From Campylobacteraceae bacterium (GTDB lineage Bacteria > Campylobacterota > Campylobacteria > Campylobacterales > Sulfurospirillaceae), in the NCBI GenBank assembly GCA_027013265.1, contig JALUXQ010000147.1, positions 1 to 10,429 of the forward strand: a DNA stretch of 10,429 bases, given 5' to 3'. The translations under genes were made by a program, and so were the position numbers. Within the stretch, counting starts at the first letter, position 1, and each line of letters begins with the position of its first letter. Below the pieces are notes generated by a model. That model searched no databases. It was not told the DNA's origin and saw nothing but the letters and a program-made list of their open reading frames with translations. Positions 7,125 to 10,429 of the stretch are shown here, piece after piece.

Positions 7125-7636
7125 CTAAGTCCACCCCTTTGTTTCCAGCTGTATCTTTTATCATCTTTTAGCTTGCTAAAGTATAAATCGCCAGAATTTC
7201 TCCATGGATCAAGTAGCACTCCCTCACTAAATCTACACCCCTTACATGTGACTACCAAGACATTGTGTTCACTCCAGTAGTTGCCGATATTTGCACCGCC
7301 TATGTAGTAGTCAAAACTCTTGTAATTTTGTTTTTTTACAAAGTCAAGCATATCATAGGCAAACTGCCAACAAAGCCCCCTTTTTCTCAAACCTATATTT
7401 ACTAAAAAATTTTGAAATAGAGGTGGTTTGACCAAATTATACTCAAGTGCCAGCTCTTTAGAGTGGATAATTGCCTTTTTTGCCAAATCTTTTGTCTCTT
7501 TTTTATATGCATGTAGCGTGTTTAGTAAAATTTCTAGTTTTTTGATATTATTGTCTGATTGTTTGGCAGGAGATGGATTGTTGGCACACCCTACAAACAA
7601 AAAAGAAAAAATCAGTAAATAGACATAGTGTTTCAT
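7121..7636 (-). CDS. Putative lipoprotein with papain/transglutaminase-like Cys-His-Asp residues
   Basis: I do not recognise a named family. The 171-residue product starts MKHYVYLLIFSFLFVGC, a lipoprotein signal with lipid-bearing C17, so it is probably membrane-anchored. A Lys-rich helical stretch follows (about 30-67). The C-terminal half holds GLCWQF (C89), SEHNVLVV (H124) and LLDPWRNSG (D143). That order and spacing resemble the Cys-His-Asp triad of transglutaminase-like and papain-like folds. Further conserved-looking residues are W90, W121 and a CxxC pair (C131, C134), which might bind metal. Catalysis is inference only. ATG at 7634-7636 is chosen because it gives a standard signal; ATG at 7645 adds three residues, and neither has a ribosome site. 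It diverges from rpmH and sits 86 bases upstream of pcuC. Confidence 0.8.
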   Translation of the reverse strand: MKHYVYLLIFSFLFVGCANNPSPAKQSDNNIKKLEILLNTLHAYKKETKDLAKKAIIHSKELALEYNLVKPPLFQNFLVNIGLRKRGLCWQFAYDMLDFVKKQNYKSFDYYIGGANIGNYWSEHNVLVVTCKGCRFSEGVLLDPWRNSGDLYFSKLKDDKRYSWKQRGGLR

Positions 7637-7696
7637 GGTTGGCATGATAATTCATAAAAATTAATAGTTTTTAAATAGGCTTAAGTAAAATTAGAG

Positions 7697-7702
7697 TATA
7701 AT
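7697..7702 (+). promoter_or_regulatory. Sigma70 -10 box of the rpmH operon
   Basis: TATAAT within TTAGAGTATAATCCG, preceded by an A/T-rich tract with CTTAAG and no -35 hexamer, matches the Campylobacterota housekeeping promoter pattern. A start near 7709 would give a leader of about 126 bases before the rpmH ATG, containing the inverted repeat at 7721-7809. Confidence 0.65.
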
Positions 7703-7720
7703 CCGTACCTTAATTTAGAA

Positions 7721-7809
7721 AATTTGACTTCTTACTAAGACAATTTTGTGAGGCTCAGACCAAAGGGAGGATTTGTCCTCTAAGAAATAGTTTTATAAGA
7801 AGTCAAATT
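7721..7809 (+). promoter_or_regulatory. Structured leader of rpmH bounded by a 14-bp perfect inverted repeat
   Basis: AATTTGACTTCTTA (7721-7734) is the exact reverse complement of TAAGAAGTCAAATT (7796-7809). Between them lies a 61-base loop with its own hairpin GAGGA-TTTG-TCCTC (7767-7780) and a weak ACAA/TTGT. The whole element sits between the predicted rpmH transcription start and the rpmH ATG, so the RNA could fold into a closed stem with inner hairpins. A second TAAGAA at 7781 and a second GAGG at 7750 offer competing pairings, so two alternative folds are possible. It does not match the SRP, tmRNA, 6S, tRNA or common riboswitch signatures I know. It may be an rpmH operon leader or a small RNA. 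The function is unknown. Confidence 0.55.
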
Positions 7810-7834
7810 AAATAAAATTTTAAAAAGGGAAAGT

Positions 7835-7969
7835 ATGAAAAGAACATTTCAACCACACAATACACCAAAGAAGAGAACTCACGGTTTTAGAACTAGAATG
7901 AAGACTAAAAATGGTAGAAAAATTATCAAAGCAAGAAGAGCAAAAGGCAGAAAAAGATTGGCTGCATAA
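7835..7969 (+). CDS. rpmH: 50S ribosomal protein L34
   Basis: A 44-residue, very basic protein, MKRTFQPHNTPKKRTHGFRT to the end RAKGRKRLAA, the standard sequence and length of bacterial L34 in the large ribosomal subunit. AAGGGA lies a few bases before the ATG at 7835-7837. It is the first gene of the rpmH-rnpA-yidD-yidC-jag cluster. The TAA stop overlaps the ATA codon that aligns with the rnpA start. It was not in a list of longer reading frames because of its size, but the identity is certain. Confidence 0.98.
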   Translation: MKRTFQPHNTPKKRTHGFRTRMKTKNGRKIIKARRAKGRKRLAA

Positions 7970-8295
7970 GAGATTTTGAGGTTATTAAGAAAACCAAAGA
8001 GTTTTCTTATGTATATAAAAACAGTAAGAAATGGCACAGTGATTGTGCCGTGATCTTTTACAATGTAGGTTTGAAGAAAAAAGTTGGCTTTACTGCGAGT
8101 AAAAAAGTTGGAAACGCAGTTAAGAGAAATTTAGCCAAAAGAAGATTAAGAGCTCTTTTTTTTGAGCTTTGCGGTGAGATAGATAGCGGAAGTTATGTGT
8201 TTGTAGCAAAGAGCAAGATTGTAGATATGGATTATGAGTCTATAAGAAAAAATCTTATTTGGTCATTAAAAAGATTGAAGTGTATGAAAAATTGA
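7966..8295 (+). CDS. rnpA: Ribonuclease P protein component (non-canonical start)
   Basis: RnpA is the protein subunit that helps RNase P RNA bind and process pre-tRNA 5' ends. The conserved N-terminal strand KKTKEFSYVYKNSKKWH and the RNR-type motif KKVGNAVKRNLAKRRLRALF are both present. From ATA at 7966 it would be 109 residues, close to the usual 105-120. No ATG, GTG or TTG is in frame between the stop at 7915-7917 and GTG at 8050. Starting at that GTG would lose the first 28 residues, including the conserved N-terminal helix and strand. The N-terminus IRDFEVIKKTKEF lines up residue for residue with the Campylobacter RnpA start as I recall it, putting ATA at the Met position; ATT at 7984 is the other choice. 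A base error is possible. The stop overlaps yidD. Confidence 0.88.
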   Translation: MRDFEVIKKTKEFSYVYKNSKKWHSDCAVIFYNVGLKKKVGFTASKKVGNAVKRNLAKRRLRALFFELCGEIDSGSYVFVAKSKIVDMDYESIRKNLIWSLKRLKCMKN

Positions 8296-8621
8296 AAAAA
8301 TTTGCACTCTATTTGATAGCATTTTATCAAAAATTTTTGACTCTTTTTAGCTATGGGAGTTGTAGATATTACCCTACATGCTCTCAATATGTGAAAGAGC
8401 AGATAATCTTCAATAATCTCTTTAAGGCGCTTTTTTTTTCAATATTAAGGATTTTACGATGCAACCAACTATTTCGTGGTGGTATTGATTATCCTTTGGT
8501 AAAAAAAAGATTTACAAAAATTTCGTATATCAAAAGATTTTCACCATCTTTTGAAAGAGTATCTTTTTGGTTTTTTCCAAAAGAGAAAAATATTTTTTAT
8601 ATTGTAAAATCTTTCAAATAA
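8280..8621 (+). CDS. yidD: Membrane protein insertion efficiency factor YidD
   Basis: YidD is a small amphipathic inner-membrane-associated protein that helps YidC insert membrane proteins. The conserved core is present: LIAFYQKFL, SCRYYPTCSQY (C28, C34) and RILRCNQLFRGGIDYP (C61), which is the full family signature. The GTG at 8280 gives 113 residues beginning MYEKLKKF, similar to other Campylobacterota YidD proteins. TTG at 8259 and TTG at 8292 are alternatives, and no strong Shine-Dalgarno separates them. It overlaps the end of rnpA by 16 bases, suggesting coupling. The last 40 or so residues after the YPLV block are a basic, aromatic-rich extension beyond the minimal family domain. yidC follows after an 18-base gap. 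Confidence 0.93.
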   Translation: MYEKLKKFALYLIAFYQKFLTLFSYGSCRYYPTCSQYVKEQIIFNNLFKALFFSILRILRCNQLFRGGIDYPLVKKRFTKISYIKRFSPSFERVSFWFFPKEKNIFYIVKSFK

Positions 8622-8639
8622 TTTTTTAAAGGGTTCCTT

Positions 8640-10229
8640 GTGTTAGATAAACTCAGTAATCAAAACAGAATCATACTGGCTTCTGTACTTTCATTTGCAT
8701 TTTTCGCTACTTATGACTATTTTTTTATTCCGAAGAAAGTTGTAAATCCAAATGAGCAAAATAGCTCAAAGATTGAAAAAAGTGTAGCTTCACAGGCTCC
8801 AAAAGCAACAGAAGGTTTAAATTCAAAAGTTCCAAGCAAGATAGCTAAAACATCAAAAAACTCAGAAAAAACAACAGATAAAATCATCGTTAGAGTAAAA
8901 TCAAAAAATTATGATTTAGAGATAGATAGACTTGGAAGAGTTGTTAAATTTTATCTAAACGAGAAAAAGTACAGAACAAAAGATGGAGACAGACTTCAGT
9001 TAGTTGATTCTAAATCCGGATTTTTACCACTAGAGATGAGATTTAGCAATGAAGCTATAAATACGGAGGCATTCGCCACTTCCTACACTGCAAGTACAAG
9101 CCAACTCCAAGTTTCAAGCCAGCCTGCAAAAGTTGTTTTGACACAAAGCTTGCCAGATTTGACCATAACTAAAAATTTAACATTTTATGAAGATGGTCAC
9201 TACGATTTAAATGTCAAGTTGAGTAAAAAAGAGGAGTATTTTATCACCCCTGGTGCACATCCGAGTCTGGGTAAAAATAGCTACACATTTCATGGGGCTC
9301 TTTTGAAAAAAAGCGATGGAAGTATGGAGATTATAGATGATGGTGATGCTGAACAAAAGACATTTCAAGGTGTAGGTTTTGCTGCAAATGCGGATAAATA
9401 CTATGCAACAGTTTTATATAATTTTAACCAAAAAATGACCGTAGTAGAGAGCCCTGCAAAAGATCAAAATCCTGCACTATATGTTAAAGGCAAACAAAAT
9501 CTAAGATTGGGTGGATATATTGGACCAAAAGAGTTTGTGATATTGAAAAAAATCAATCCAGAGCTAACAGATGTCATAGAGTATGGTTTCTTCACATTTA
9601 TATCAAAGCCACTGTTTGTGTTGCTGTCTTATATATATAGTTTCTTGGGAAACTGGGGTTGGTCTATAGTTGCTCTTACACTATTGGTTAGATTGGTGCT
9701 GTTTCCTTTGACATATAAGGGCATGGTGTCTATGAATAAGATGAAAGTACTAGCTCCAAAGATGAAAGAACTCCAAGCAAAATACAAAGGTGACAAGCAA
9801 AAACTAAATGCACATATGATGGAGCTTTATAAAAAACATGGTGCAAATCCTATGGGTGGATGTCTGCCTATGCTTTTACAGATTCCTGTTTTTTATGGAG
9901 TCTATAGGGTTTTGCAAAACACAGTTGAGCTAAAAGGAGCCCCTTGGATGCTTTGGATTCATGATTTAGCTGTGATGGATCCATATTTTGTATTACCGAT
10001 TTTGATGGGTGCTTCTATGTTTTTGCAACAAAGACTTGCTCCAAACAACTTTACAGATAAAACACAAGAGAAGATTATGAAGTTTTTACCTCTGATTTTT
10101 ACATTTTTCTTTGTAACATTTCCAGCTGGATTGACACTCTATTGGTTTGTGAGTAATCTTTTCTCAATTCTTCAACAACTATATGTAAATAAACTGTTTG
10201 CAAAAACTCCAGCAAAGGTGGTGTCATGA
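8640..10229 (+). CDS. yidC: Membrane protein insertase YidC/Oxa1
   Basis: YidC inserts and folds inner-membrane proteins, alone or with SecYEG. The 529-residue protein has the Gram-negative layout. An N-terminal helix (about 10-30) leads to a Lys/Ser-rich linker and a periplasmic beta-sandwich domain (about 80-305), and the five-helix Oxa1 core starts near 318. In the core, R351 in LLVRLVLFPLT is the conserved groove arginine. GANPMGGCLPMLLQIPVFYG (401-420) is the classic family block, and FPAGLTLYWFVSNLFSILQQ (494-513) closes it. The coiled cytoplasmic hairpin is MNKMKVLAPKMKELQAKYKG. The start is GTG at 8640-8642 with AAAGGG about six bases upstream. The stop overlaps the jag start (ATGA). 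Confidence 0.97.
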   Translation: MLDKLSNQNRIILASVLSFAFFATYDYFFIPKKVVNPNEQNSSKIEKSVASQAPKATEGLNSKVPSKIAKTSKNSEKTTDKIIVRVKSKNYDLEIDRLGRVVKFYLNEKKYRTKDGDRLQLVDSKSGFLPLEMRFSNEAINTEAFATSYTASTSQLQVSSQPAKVVLTQSLPDLTITKNLTFYEDGHYDLNVKLSKKEEYFITPGAHPSLGKNSYTFHGALLKKSDGSMEIIDDGDAEQKTFQGVGFAANADKYYATVLYNFNQKMTVVESPAKDQNPALYVKGKQNLRLGGYIGPKEFVILKKINPELTDVIEYGFFTFISKPLFVLLSYIYSFLGNWGWSIVALTLLVRLVLFPLTYKGMVSMNKMKVLAPKMKELQAKYKGDKQKLNAHMMELYKKHGANPMGGCLPMLLQIPVFYGVYRVLQNTVELKGAPWMLWIHDLAVMDPYFVLPILMGASMFLQQRLAPNNFTDKTQEKIMKFLPLIFTFFFVTFPAGLTLYWFVSNLFSILQQLYVNKLFAKTPAKVVS

Positions 10230-10429
10230 AAAAGAGATTAGAAGCTGATACACTGCAAGATGCTTATTTAAATGCAGCCAAAGAGTTTGGTTGCTCTATC
10301 ACGGAGTTAGATATAAGTATCATACAAAATTCTAGTTCTGGTTTTTTAGGAATGTTCAAAAAGACTGCTATCGTAGAGGTGGCTAGAAAAGGCTCACTTA
10401 AAGCAAATAAGAACAAAAGAAACCAAAAA
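10226..10429 (+). CDS. jag: Jag/KhpB RNA-binding protein, N-terminal part (cut by window edge)
   Basis: The first 68 codons of the protein that normally follows yidC. The N-terminal Jag_N domain is recognisable: MKKRLEADTLQDAYLNAAKE, then IQNSSSGFLGMFKKTAIVEV, where the SSGFLGMFKK turn matches the family's (K/S)GFLGxxGxKxA block. The complete protein would carry KH and R3H RNA-binding domains, which lie beyond the window. A Lys/Asn-rich linker has just begun at the cut. ATG overlaps the yidC TGA by four bases, indicating translational coupling. KhpB proteins bind RNA and affect cell envelope and division in Gram-positives; the role in this group is less known. Confidence 0.88.
   Translation, partial: MKKRLEADTLQDAYLNAAKEFGCSITELDISIIQNSSSGFLGMFKKTAIVEVARKGSLKANKNKRNQK

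Noticed and set aside
7765..7790. Short leader peptide TTG-TCC-TCT-AAG-AAA-TAG after GGGAGG
   Set aside because: The ribosome site is only two bases from the TTG, the peptide is five codons, and the bases are part of the inner hairpin.
7721..7809. Small mobile element (MITE) bounded by the 14-bp inverted repeat
   Set aside because: No target-site duplication flanks the repeats, I saw no second copy in the window, and the position inside the rpmH leader fits an RNA fold better.
7646..7834. Replication origin near rpmH
   Set aside because: No DnaA boxes such as TTATCCACA or a repeated TCATTCAC motif are seen, and dnaA is not adjacent.
7918..7990. RpmH-RnpA fusion by -1 frameshift
   Set aside because: The RnpA frame is open back to 7918, but the run GAAAAAG is not a proper slippery heptamer in the L34 frame, and L34 has a normal stop.

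Overview
The window is an AT-rich bacterial chromosome segment that looks like a member of the Campylobacterota (Epsilonproteobacteria), perhaps near Sulfurimonas, Sulfurovum or Arcobacter. The basis is the rpmH-rnpA-yidD-yidC-jag order, NadE, RnpA and YidD sequences that resemble remembered Campylobacter homologues, and promoters with a strong -10 box but no recognisable -35 box, as in that group. The genus cannot be fixed from the sequence alone.

Layout. Positions 1-420 (minus) hold the start of nadE, cut by the window edge. Positions 558-7034 (minus) hold a respiratory cluster of two transcriptional blocks. In order of transcription these are pcuC (PCuAC copper chaperone) and a membrane-anchored SCO protein, then a 124-base gap with a candidate promoter, then a second SCO protein with a C-terminal membrane tail, coxA, coxC, coxD, coxB (fused to cytochrome c) and ctaB. 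Positions 7121-7636 (minus) hold a lipoprotein with a possible Cys-His-Asp catalytic triad. Positions 7697-10429 (plus) hold the ribosome/RNase P/membrane-insertion cluster: a promoter, a leader with a long perfect inverted repeat, rpmH, rnpA, yidD, yidC and the start of jag/khpB.

How the genes work together. CoxA, B, C and D form an A-family heme-copper oxidase. CoxA carries a YSHPAVY motif in place of HPEVY and CoxB carries a C-terminal CxxCH heme domain, so this is an A2-type caa3-like cytochrome c oxidase. CtaB makes heme O for it, and PCuAC plus the two SCO proteins probably deliver copper to its CuA and possibly CuB sites. No heme A synthase (ctaA) is visible here. Campylobacterota normally respire with cbb3 oxidases, so a complete A2 module beside the conserved rpmH-yidC cluster is the main biological point of interest.

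Other points worth a second look are an rnpA reading frame with no ATG, GTG or TTG at its homologous start (ATA lies there, overlapping the rpmH stop), a 14-bp inverted repeat in the rpmH leader that matches no RNA family I know, and the papain- or transglutaminase-like lipoprotein. I found no CRISPR array, tRNA, rRNA, insertion sequence or phage gene. No stretch over 300 bases lacks a gene.
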